DNA of 64,000 bases from Corynebacterium humireducens NBRC 106098 = DSM 45392 (GTDB lineage: Bacteria > Actinomycetota > Actinomycetes > Mycobacteriales > Mycobacteriaceae), in contig NZ_CP005286.1 in the NCBI RefSeq assembly GCF_000819445.1, positions 1,736,001-1,800,000 on the forward strand. The letters are read 5' to 3'. Positions 14,119 to 21,198 of the stretch are shown here, piece by piece. Position 1 is the stretch's first letter. Each line of letters opens with the position of its first letter. Below the pieces are notes generated by a model. The model worked only from the letters and a program-made list of their open reading frames with translations. It was not told where the DNA came from and made no database searches. The translations under genes and the position numbers were made by a program.

Positions 14119-15423
14119 GTGATCCCGGCCCACGGCGCCCACCTCAGCGTCACCGAGACGAGCATCCGCATCGAACAGTCGGCGTTGGCCGCCGCCCTCA
14201 CCGGGCAGACCGTGGTCACCGTCCCGTTGGCGGAGGTCACCGGCGTGCGGTCCACACCGCCCACGCTTCTCGACGTCGGCGTGGTCCTCCTCGAGGGCCC
14301 CGGCACGACAGTCACCTTCGCCCCCGGGCAGGACCGGGCCGCTGCGGACTTCGTCGCCGACGTGGAGGCCGCCCTGCGCGGTGAGGCCCCCACCGCCTCC
14401 GCCGGCGGGGTCACCGGGCTCAGCTTCGTCGGGTTCGACGTGGAGACCGCTAACGCGGACGTCGGGTCCATCTGCCAGATCGGCGTGGTCCGGGTCGTCG
14501 ACGGCGTGGAGGTCGCCGCCGAGTCGTGGCTGTGCACTCCCCCGCCGGGTCTGTCCGAGTTCCAGGCCGCCAACATCGCGGTGCACGGCATCACCCCGGA
14601 GATGGTGGCGGACCAGCCCGGCTTCGCGGAGCGTCTGCCCGCCCTGCTGGAGTTCATCGGTGACCTGCCGGTCATCGCCCACAACGCCCAGTTCGACATG
14701 ATGGCGCTGCGTCGTGCCTGCCTGGCGGCCGAACTGCCGGTCCCGGAGCTGACCTTCGGCTGTTCCCTGGTGCTGTCGCGGGCCGCCCGCCTCGGTCTGC
14801 CGGACCACCGGCTGCCCACGGTGGCGGCTGGTCTGGGGGTGCCGCTGGACAGGCACCACGACGCGACCGAGGACGCCCGCGCGGCGGCTGGCATCGTCGT
14901 GGAGCTGGCCCGACGCTCAGATCACAGGGGCCCCTTCCGGGAGATGCAGGAGGACGCCGGTTTCCGCACGGGCACCCTGAGTCAGGACGCGGTCCACCCG
15001 GTGCTGCGGCAGCGCCCCGGTCTGCCCACCGAGCCGACGCAGGCCCCGGAGCGGAAGCCCGCGCGGCGGGCCCCGTGGCAGTCGGTGGCCACGCCGGACG
15101 TCATCCCCGACGCCAACCCGGACGCCGATCCGACGGGACCGCTCTTCGGCCAGCACGTCACCCTGACCGGTGACTTCGAGCCCTTCGACAAGGGGCGGCT
15201 GTGGTCGGCGATCGCGGACATGGGTGCGGAGATCGGCCGGAACGTCACCCGGAAGACCACGATCCTCGTGGCCGGCACCTGGGCGACGAAGACCTCCAAG
15301 GAGAAGCGGGCGGAGGAGCTCATCGCCAAGGGGCAGGAGCTCCAGATCTGGACGGGTGAGCAGCTCATCGCCGTCCTCGGCCTGACCGAGGACGGGAGCG
15401 AGGACGAGCAGCCCCCGTTCTAG
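14119..15423 (+). CDS. DEDDh exonuclease with C-terminal BRCT domain
   Basis: The 434-residue protein has three parts. An N-terminal beta-rich region of about 100 residues is unassigned. A DnaQ/epsilon-like 3'-5' exonuclease domain spans about 104-265: exoI GFDVETANAD with the first Asp-Glu pair, exoII IAHNAQFDMMAL, exoIII HHDATEDARAAA with the DEDDh His. After a Pro-rich linker comes a BRCT domain (about 341-425, FGQHVTLTGDFEPFDKGRLWSAIADMGAEIG). Such fusions are known in actinobacteria and are thought to act in DNA repair or nucleic-acid processing. The partner recognised by the BRCT is unknown. GTG start with GGAG 7 nt upstream. Confidence 0.9.
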   Translation: MIPAHGAHLSVTETSIRIEQSALAAALTGQTVVTVPLAEVTGVRSTPPTLLDVGVVLLEGPGTTVTFAPGQDRAAADFVADVEAALRGEAPTASAGGVTGLSFVGFDVETANADVGSICQIGVVRVVDGVEVAAESWLCTPPPGLSEFQAANIAVHGITPEMVADQPGFAERLPALLEFIGDLPVIAHNAQFDMMALRRACLAAELPVPELTFGCSLVLSRAARLGLPDHRLPTVAAGLGVPLDRHHDATEDARAAAGIVVELARRSDHRGPFREMQEDAGFRTGTLSQDAVHPVLRQRPGLPTEPTQAPERKPARRAPWQSVATPDVIPDANPDADPTGPLFGQHVTLTGDFEPFDKGRLWSAIADMGAEIGRNVTRKTTILVAGTWATKTSKEKRAEELIAKGQELQIWTGEQLIAVLGLTEDGSEDEQPPF

Positions 15424-15508
15424 GAATTTTCGCGGGGCAGGGAACCTCCGGGCGGTTTCCGGAGTCCAACAGTGGTGAAGGAATCAGCTCCCGATCCGAG
15501 GACCGCCC

Positions 15509-16084
15509 ATGCCACTGTCCCCGTCCACCCTCCTCCCGGCCCTGCGCCCCGCCACGTGGGTCCGTCGTCGCGGTCTCAGCGACGACGGGTTCAGCGACAC
15601 CGTCGCCTCCATCACCCTGTCCCGGGACCTGTGCGTGACCTTCGTCTGTGACGGGGTCGACGTCAGTTACCGCGGTCTGGGGGAACTCGATCTCTCGGCG
15701 CACCGGGCGTGGGAGCTGGCCGCCACGAACCTCGTCGCGCGGGCGCAGACCCCGGTGGGTGTCCGGGTGCACACCCGTCCCGCCGCCGCGCTCCTCGGGC
15801 CCGGTGCGCCGGGCCTGCAGGTGGCGTTGCCCGGGGCCCCGGCGGCGAGCTGGCTGGCCCACCCGCACCCTTTCGCGGTGCTCGACGAGCATCTGGCCGC
15901 CCTCACCGGAGGGCCCGTCGCGTGGCTCGCGCTCACCGAACGGACGGTGGTGGCGGTGCCACGGGAGGACGTCGGCAGGCAGGTGGTGGACCTGGGGGAC
16001 GCGCTGTCGCGGGTGCCGCTGGAGCGGCGTCACGGCTTCCCGGCGGCTGTGTCGCCCCGCACACCGGTGTCCACTCCCGCCTAG
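15509..16084 (+). CDS. Hypothetical protein, 191 residues
   Basis: I do not recognise this protein. It has no signal peptide or transmembrane helix. The composition is Ala/Leu/Val/Pro-rich with few Lys, and repeated beta-like segments (VASITLSRDLCVTFVCDGVDVSYRG) alternate with a helical stretch (AHRAWELAATNLVARAQ). The ATG follows GAGGA by 7 nt, and the frame is strongly codon-biased with G/C third positions, so it is very probably coding. It lies between the exonuclease-BRCT gene (85 bp upstream) and treY (51 bp downstream) on the same strand, but no functional link can be claimed. Confidence 0.75.
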   Translation: MPLSPSTLLPALRPATWVRRRGLSDDGFSDTVASITLSRDLCVTFVCDGVDVSYRGLGELDLSAHRAWELAATNLVARAQTPVGVRVHTRPAAALLGPGAPGLQVALPGAPAASWLAHPHPFAVLDEHLAALTGGPVAWLALTERTVVAVPREDVGRQVVDLGDALSRVPLERRHGFPAAVSPRTPVSTPA

Positions 16085-16135
16085 GCTGTGGGGGAACACT
16101 TTTCTCTCTATTCCGTTCTTTAACTGAGGAGTTCC

Positions 16136-18625
16136 ATGCGTCGTCCGATCACCGCCACCTACCGTCTGCAACTGCGCGGACCGCAGGCGGACCCGTCGGG
16201 ACGGGCCTTCGGTTTCGCCGAGGCGGCCGCCCAGGTTCCCTACCTGCAGTCCCTCGGAGTCAGTCATATCTACCTCTCCCCCATCTTCACGGCGATCCCG
16301 ACGTCGAACCACAACTACGACGTCACCGACCCGACCGAGATCAACCCGGAGCTCGGCGGCATCGAGGGGCTGCGCGAGTTGGCGGACGTCGCCCACGAGG
16401 CCGGCCTCGGGCTCATCATCGACATCGTGCCGAACCACCTCGGCGTGGAGAACCCGCGGCTGAACAAGTGGTGGTGGGACGTCCTGCGCCACGGCCAGGA
16501 CTCCGAGTACGAGCACTACTTCGACATCGACTGGCACGCCGACAACGGGGCCGGCGGCAAGCTGGGGCTCCCGGTGCTGGGGTCGCCGGAGGACGTCGAC
16601 AAGCTGGAGCTGCGGGAGGTCGACGGGGAGGTCGTCCTCGCCTACTACGACAACCTCTTCCCCGTCGGGGAGGACGTGACCCTCGACGACGACGTCGCCG
16701 AGGTGTACGAGCAGCAGCACTACCGCCTCATGTACTGGCGCGACGGGGTCATCTCCTACCGCCGTTTCTTCTCGGTCAACGGTCTGGCGGGCATCCGCCA
16801 GGAGGACCCGATGGTCTTCGAGCACACGCACCGCATCGTGCGTCAGCTCATCGCCGAGGACATCATCGACGGCGTCCGCGTCGACCACCCCGACGGACTG
16901 TCCGACCCCTTCGGCTACCTCAACCGCCTGCGGGAGGTGGTGGGTCCGGACCGCTGGCTGGTCGTCGAGAAGATCCTCGAGGTCGACGAGACCCTGGACC
17001 CGCGCCTCGCCGTGGACGGCACCACCGGCTACGACGCCCTGCGTGAGCTGGACGGCGTGTTCATCGAGCGGGAGGCCGAGGACTCCCTGTCCATGCTGGC
17101 GCTGCAGCACTCCGGCTCCACGTGGGACCAGGCCGCCATCGACGTCACGCAGCAGCAGCTCAAGCGGGAGGTCGCACAGACGGAGCTCTCTGCGGAGATC
17201 CGCCGTCTCGCCCGCGCCATGCGCCGCGACAACTTCTCCACCGCCGGTTCCTCCGTGTCGGAGGAGGACCTGCTCACCACGATCACCGAACTCGTCGCCG
17301 CCATGCCGGTCTACCGCGCCGACTACCTCTCCCTGTCGCGGGTGACGGCCACGGTCGTGGCGGAGATGTCGCGGCGGTTCCCGTCGCGCCGTGACGCACT
17401 CGACCTCATAGTCGCCGCCCTCAACGCCAACGCGGAGGCGAAGATCCGTTTCGCGCAGGTCTGCGGTGCCGTCATGGCCAAGGGCGTGGAGGACACCACC
17501 TTCTACCGGGCGTGCCGTCTCGTCGCCCTCCAGGAGGTCGGTGGCGCGCCGGGTCGTTTCGGGGTGTCGGCGGCGGAGTTCCACCTGCTGCAGCAGGAGC
17601 GTGCCCGCCTGTGGCCGAAGGCCATGACCACGCTGTCCACCCACGACACCAAGCGCAGCGAGGACGTCCGCGCCCGCATCATCGAGCTGACCGAACGCCC
17701 CCTGGACTTCTCGGAGCTGGTCCACCGCGTGACCTCCGTGGTCCCGGCCCCGGACTCCGGGACCGGCCACTTCCTGCTGCAGAACCTGCTGGGCGTGTGG
17801 CCGGCGGACGGGCAGATCACGGAGCAGCTCCGTGAGCGTTTCCGCGCCTACGCCGTCAAGGCGCTGCGGGAGGCGAGCGTGCACACCACGTGGGTGGATC
17901 CGGTGGAGTCCTTCGAGAACGCCGTCCTCGACTGGATCGACGTGCTTCTCGACGGCCCCGTGACCTCCATGATCACCGAGTTCGTGGCGCCGCTGGCCCG
18001 TGGCGCGGTGCGTATCTCCCTGGGCCGCAAGCTGCTCCAGCTCACCGGCCCGGGCATCCCGGACGTGTACCAGGGCACCGAGTTCTTCGACGACTCCCTC
18101 GTCGACCCGGACAACCGGCGCTTCGTGGACTACACCGCCCGCCAGCAGACGCTCGACATCCTCGCGGAGGGCGTCGACTGGGAGGATCTCGCCGCGGAGG
18201 CGGAGGCCCAGGCGGAGACCACCGGCGACTACCCGCACCTCGACCTCTACGGCGACCGCGCCAAGCTGCACATCGTGCACGAGGGGCTGAAGGTGCGCAC
18301 CGACCACCCGGAGTACTTCGTGGGCGGTGAGATGCAGGCCGTGTTCGCGGTCGGCCCGGCGGAGGCGCACCTCATCGGTCTGGCCCGCGGCGCGTCGCAC
18401 ATCCCGGGTGAGGCGGGTATCGGCGTGATCACCCTGGCCACCCGCCGCCCGCTCGACCTGGAGCGCAACGGCGGCTGGCAGGACACCACGGTCACCCTCC
18501 CGGAGGGCACGTGGCTCGACCGTCTGACGGGCCGCACCTACGAGGAGACGGTGCCGCTCGCCGAGGTTCTCCGCCTCTTCCCGACGGCACTGCTGGTCAA
18601 GCAGCCGGTGGAGCGTGATGTCTGA
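16136..18625 (+). CDS. treY: Maltooligosyl trehalose synthase
   Basis: TreY converts the reducing-end alpha-1,4 bond of a maltodextrin to the alpha,alpha-1,1 bond of a terminal trehalosyl unit. The 829-residue GH13 protein shows PITATYRLQLR at the N-terminus, HIYLSPIFTAIPTSNHNYDV, IIDIVPNHLGVENPRLNKWW, the nucleophile in DGVRVDHPDGLSDP, the acid in WLVVEKILE, and the distal TLSTHDTKRSEDVRAR with the third carboxylate. The ATG follows GAGGAG closely. It forms the trehalose branch with treZ about 2.6 kb downstream. The alarmone synthetase gene overlaps its end by 8 bp. Confidence 0.97.
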   Translation: MRRPITATYRLQLRGPQADPSGRAFGFAEAAAQVPYLQSLGVSHIYLSPIFTAIPTSNHNYDVTDPTEINPELGGIEGLRELADVAHEAGLGLIIDIVPNHLGVENPRLNKWWWDVLRHGQDSEYEHYFDIDWHADNGAGGKLGLPVLGSPEDVDKLELREVDGEVVLAYYDNLFPVGEDVTLDDDVAEVYEQQHYRLMYWRDGVISYRRFFSVNGLAGIRQEDPMVFEHTHRIVRQLIAEDIIDGVRVDHPDGLSDPFGYLNRLREVVGPDRWLVVEKILEVDETLDPRLAVDGTTGYDALRELDGVFIEREAEDSLSMLALQHSGSTWDQAAIDVTQQQLKREVAQTELSAEIRRLARAMRRDNFSTAGSSVSEEDLLTTITELVAAMPVYRADYLSLSRVTATVVAEMSRRFPSRRDALDLIVAALNANAEAKIRFAQVCGAVMAKGVEDTTFYRACRLVALQEVGGAPGRFGVSAAEFHLLQQERARLWPKAMTTLSTHDTKRSEDVRARIIELTERPLDFSELVHRVTSVVPAPDSGTGHFLLQNLLGVWPADGQITEQLRERFRAYAVKALREASVHTTWVDPVESFENAVLDWIDVLLDGPVTSMITEFVAPLARGAVRISLGRKLLQLTGPGIPDVYQGTEFFDDSLVDPDNRRFVDYTARQQTLDILAEGVDWEDLAAEAEAQAETTGDYPHLDLYGDRAKLHIVHEGLKVRTDHPEYFVGGEMQAVFAVGPAEAHLIGLARGASHIPGEAGIGVITLATRRPLDLERNGGWQDTTVTLPEGTWLDRLTGRTYEETVPLAEVLRLFPTALLVKQPVERDV

Positions 18626-19643
18626 CCGGATGGCCCGCCTGGGCAGCAGGTACCACGACTGGGTGCGGGCGCACCCGGACGCGGCGGAGGACTTCGCCGC
18701 GGGCGTGGAGGATCTCCTCGCCGACGCCGGCGTCACCTATGACCGGGTGGTCGCGCGGGTGAAGGACTGGCCGTCGATGAAGGCCAAGGCCTACAAGAAG
18801 CGTGCCGACGGCTCGTGGATGTACCCCGACCCCTGGAAGGACATCCACGACCTCATCGGTGTGCGGGTGACCACCTTCCACTCGACGGAGATCCCCGTGG
18901 CCATCGAGGTGCTGCGGCAGTCCTTCACGGTGGAGCGTTCCGTGGACAAGACCGCGGAGACGCGGATCTCCGGTGGCTTCGGCTACGGCTCCCACCACCT
19001 CATCCTCACGGTCGACGAGAACTCCGCCGACGTGACGGAGCTCGCCGACTATGCGGGGGTGAGCTTCGAGGTGCAGATCCGGACGGTCCTGCAGCACGCC
19101 TGGGCGGAGTTCGAGCACGACATCCGTTACAAACGGGGTCAGGAGGAGCTGGATCCGAAGGTGGACCGTGCCTTCGCGCTGGCCGCCGGGCTCATTGAGC
19201 TGGCGGACCAGCAGTTCGACCAGATCGCGGCGGCGCAGTACACCGACGAGTCCTCGACTGAGGATGTCGACCTCACCGCCGAGACGCTGCCGGGTGTGCT
19301 GGCGATGCTGCTGGGCAACCGTTTCCCGCGTTCGCGTTCGGAGAACTACCGTTTCCTCGCGGAGATCCTCGCCGCTGACGGGATCACCACGGTGGCTGAG
19401 CTGGATGCGCTGCTCGACGACATCGACATCGACTCGGTCCGCGGTGCCCTGAACTACCGTTTCCGCCCCGGTCAGATCCGTCTCATCGACGATCTGCTGC
19501 TGCGCAGGTACGGGCAGGAGCACATCCGGAGGACGGGTGAGATCGGTCTGCGTCCGGCGCAACGTCCGCAGCAGTTGGCCCGTCGGCTGAAAACAATGCG
19601 CGCCGCACGGATCCTTCGCGACGGAAGGACAGACAGGCAGTAG
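18618..19643 (+). CDS. relS: RelA/SpoT-domain small alarmone synthetase (RelS-like GTP pyrophosphokinase)
   Basis: The 341-residue protein has a single RelA_SpoT synthetase domain over about residues 25-190 (SMKAKAYKKRADGSW, the substrate loop GFGYGSHHLIL, EVQIRTVLQHAWAEFEHDIRYK) and no HD hydrolase, TGS or ACT domain. It should therefore transfer pyrophosphate from ATP to guanine nucleotides without degrading (p)ppGpp. A C-terminal helical extension of about 130 residues follows. I recall a gene of this type next to treY in C. glutamicum (relS). The ATG lies inside the end of treY with GGTGGAG upstream, so the two are translationally coupled. Catalytic activity of this copy is inferred. Confidence 0.88.
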   Translation: MSDRMARLGSRYHDWVRAHPDAAEDFAAGVEDLLADAGVTYDRVVARVKDWPSMKAKAYKKRADGSWMYPDPWKDIHDLIGVRVTTFHSTEIPVAIEVLRQSFTVERSVDKTAETRISGGFGYGSHHLILTVDENSADVTELADYAGVSFEVQIRTVLQHAWAEFEHDIRYKRGQEELDPKVDRAFALAAGLIELADQQFDQIAAAQYTDESSTEDVDLTAETLPGVLAMLLGNRFPRSRSENYRFLAEILAADGITTVAELDALLDDIDIDSVRGALNYRFRPGQIRLIDDLLLRRYGQEHIRRTGEIGLRPAQRPQQLARRLKTMRAARILRDGRTDRQ

Positions 19644-19688
19644 TATGAACAGGGTCTACCGCACCCGCGAATAAAGGAGCACCAAAAC

Positions 19689-19817
19689 ATGGTTTCGTCC
19701 ATCCGTGAAGATTTCCCCCAGGTGGCTGACGCCATCCACGTGTGGGCACTGACCATCGCGAACTTCTTCCGTCCGCTGGGCATCGATTTCCCGCCGGCGC
19801 ACTGGGGACTCTGGTAG
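19689..19817 (+). CDS. Small 42-residue protein, likely amphipathic helix
   Basis: A short open frame encodes MVSSIREDFPQVADAIHVWA and 22 more residues ending AHWGLW. AAAGGAG stands 9 nt before the ATG, an excellent ribosome site. A possible -10 (TAGTAT, 19641-19646) overlaps the relS stop, and a 17-bp perfect inverted repeat follows 15 bp after the stop. Residues 5, 9, 12, 16, 19, 23, 26 and 30 are all hydrophobic (I, F, V, I, W, I, F, L) in a 4-3-4-3 pattern, giving one apolar face if helical. No signal peptide is visible. It could be a porin-like or membrane-active peptide of the mycomembrane, or a regulatory small protein; no homologue is recalled. Confidence 0.65.
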   Translation: MVSSIREDFPQVADAIHVWALTIANFFRPLGIDFPPAHWGLW

Positions 19818-19832
19818 GGCCCTGAATCACCT

Positions 19833-19884
19833 GTCGGCCCCGACGACCTGCACGCTCATGAGCGCGGAGGTCGTCGGGGCCGAC
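19833..19884. terminator. Bidirectional stem-loop terminator
   Basis: GTCGGCCCCGACGACCT at 19833-19849 is the exact reverse complement of 19868-19884, with an 18-nt loop containing the small palindrome CGCTCATGAGCG. It sits between the convergent 42-residue gene and the S4-domain gene and could serve both strands. No long T tract follows on either side. Confidence 0.8.
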
Positions 19885-19897
19885 TGTCTGTGCGGCC

Positions 19898-20272
19898 TCA
19901 GTAGCTCTCGCGGCCCCGCAGCCGGTCGAGTTCGCGGCGTTCCCGTTTCGTGGGTCGGCCCGCTCCCCTGTCACGTTGCGGCAGGGAGGCGAGGATCTCC
20001 TTCGGCGGGGGCGGCGGCGAGTGGTCGATGTAGCAGGTGCGGGCCACGGGGGCGCCGACGCGCTTGCGTGGGGTGTCCACCACCTCGAGGTGGAGTTCGC
20101 GGTGGTTCACCCACACGCGCACCCGGTCCCCGGGGACGACCTGCTGGGCCGGTTTCACCGACGCGCCGTTGAGTTTGACGTGACCGGCCCGGACGGCGGT
20201 GGCGGCGGCGGACCGTGTCTTGAACACGCGCACCGCCCACACCCACACGTCGATACGGACTGCCTCAGACAC
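19898..20272 (-). CDS. S4-domain RNA-binding protein (Hsp15/YrfH-like)
   Basis: The 124-residue protein carries an S4 RNA-binding domain at about residues 5-65 (IDVWVWAVRVFKTRSAAATA, GHVKLNGASVKPAQQVVPGDRV). A basic C-terminal tail follows (PPPPPKEILASL, then GRPTKRERRELDRLRGR). This matches the Hsp15 family, which in E. coli recycles free 50S subunits carrying peptidyl-tRNA; that role here is inferred. It starts with GTG two bases after the stop of a small membrane gene, so it is in an operon with it and the YigZ-family gene. Confidence 0.88.
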   Translation of the reverse strand: MSEAVRIDVWVWAVRVFKTRSAAATAVRAGHVKLNGASVKPAQQVVPGDRVRVWVNHRELHLEVVDTPRKRVGAPVARTCYIDHSPPPPPKEILASLPQRDRGAGRPTKRERRELDRLRGRESY

Positions 20273-20274
20273 GG

Positions 20275-20508
20275 CTAGTAGTTGTCGCGGTGGTTGACGA
20301 TCTTCTGCACCTGGTTCCAGTTGTAGAAGCCACCCACGACGGCGACGACGAGCCCCAGGATCACCCAGGTCCAGCTGGTGAAGAGGAGGCCGAGGGCGAG
20401 GCCTCCGACGACGCCACCGCCGACGGAGACGGCGGCGTTCCGGGTGTACTTCCGGACGGCCTGCTTACGCTGTTCAATCGGGTTGTTCGGGCGGCGCTGC
20501 ATTGTCAT
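20275..20508 (-). CDS. Small membrane protein of unknown function
   Basis: A 77-residue product starts MTMQRRPNNPIEQRKQAVRK, a basic N-terminal segment. A glycine-rich hydrophobic hairpin follows, with two likely transmembrane helices (VSVGGGVVGGLALGLLFTSW and WVILGLVVAVVGGFYNW), then a short tail ending NHRDNY. AGGA lies 8 nt before the ATG at 20508; an ATG at 20517, one base after the upstream stop, is an alternative. It looks like a conserved corynebacterial membrane protein, but I cannot assign a function. Confidence 0.75.
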   Translation of the reverse strand: MTMQRRPNNPIEQRKQAVRKYTRNAAVSVGGGVVGGLALGLLFTSWTWVILGLVVAVVGGFYNWNQVQKIVNHRDNY

Positions 20509-20518
20509 GCGCACCATC

Positions 20519-21157
20519 CTAATACTCCACCCAGGACGTGCCCGCCTCCACCGGCACAACGGCACCTGCGGTGAGTGAGGCGAGGGTGGATTCCAGTTCG
20601 GCGCGTCCGCCCGGCTCCACCGCGAGGGTGTAGGTGACGGCTGCGCCGTAGTCGGTGTCGGTGACCGCGATGCCGCGGTTGCGCAGGTCGGCCTCGAGGC
20701 GGCCGGCGTCGGCGTGCGGCACCTCGATGAGGTAGAGCTCGCGGATCGCCCGGGTGACGCGCTCTATCTTGGGCAGGAGGTCGCCGACGGACTGGGAGTA
20801 GGCGTGGACGAGTCCGCCCGCACCGAGCTTGATGCCGCCGAACCAACGGACGACGACCACGGTGGTGTCGAGAAGCTCTGAACCCCGGAGCATGTCGAGC
20901 ATGGGCTTGCCGGCGGTGCCGGAGGGCTCGCCGTCATCCGAGGAGCGCTCGATGGGGTTGGAGCCCTCGACGTGGAGCATGTAGGCGCTGCAGTGGTGGC
21001 GGGCGTCCGGGTACTCGGCGCGGATCTCGTTGATGAAGTCGCGGGCGGCGTCCTCGTCGGAGGTCCGGCGGGCGAGCGAGTAGAAGCGTGACCGTTTGAC
21101 CTCCCACTCGTGCGTCCACGTCCGGTCGGCGGCGGGCAACTGGTAGGTCGTGAGCAT
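20519..21157 (-). CDS. YigZ/IMPACT-family protein
   Basis: The 212-residue protein belongs to the UPF0029/IMPACT family. Its core includes EVKRSRFYSLARR, HHCSAYML, DDGEPSGTAGKPMLDML and VVVVRWFGGIKLGAGGLVHAYS, and a C-terminal DUF1949-like domain follows. Bacterial members are poorly characterised; the fold suggests nucleic-acid or ribosome association. The ATG at 21157 was chosen over a GTG at 21163 because TACTAT ends 8 nt before the ATG and no ribosome site is present. It heads the operon with the small membrane gene and the S4 gene. Confidence 0.88.
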   Translation of the reverse strand: MLTTYQLPAADRTWTHEWEVKRSRFYSLARRTSDEDAARDFINEIRAEYPDARHHCSAYMLHVEGSNPIERSSDDGEPSGTAGKPMLDMLRGSELLDTTVVVVRWFGGIKLGAGGLVHAYSQSVGDLLPKIERVTRAIRELYLIEVPHADAGRLEADLRNRGIAVTDTDYGAAVTYTLAVEPGGRAELESTLASLTAGAVVPVEAGTSWVEY

Positions 21158-21165
21158 GAACACTG

Positions 21166-21171
21166 ATAGTA
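21166..21171 (-). promoter_or_regulatory. Candidate leaderless -10 element of the YigZ-family gene
   Basis: TACTAT on the minus strand ends 8 nt before the ATG at 21157. The divergent treZ promoter hexamer begins only 15 bp away on the plus strand. Confidence 0.5.
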
Positions 21172-21185
21172 GCTGGCGTTTCCGT

Positions 21186-21191
21186 TAGCCT
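21186..21191 (+). promoter_or_regulatory. Candidate leaderless -10 element of treZ
   Basis: TAGCCT ends 7 nt before the treZ ATG. No ribosome-binding sequence is visible in the 41 bp separating treZ from the divergent gene. Confidence 0.5.
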
Positions 21192-21198
21192 GGGTTGC

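Noticed and set aside
15365-18736. A 1123-codon minus-strand frame opposite treY
   Set aside because: Same GC-driven shadow effect; treY on the plus strand has full motifs, and the mirror is Arg/Val/Asp-rich without any family signature.
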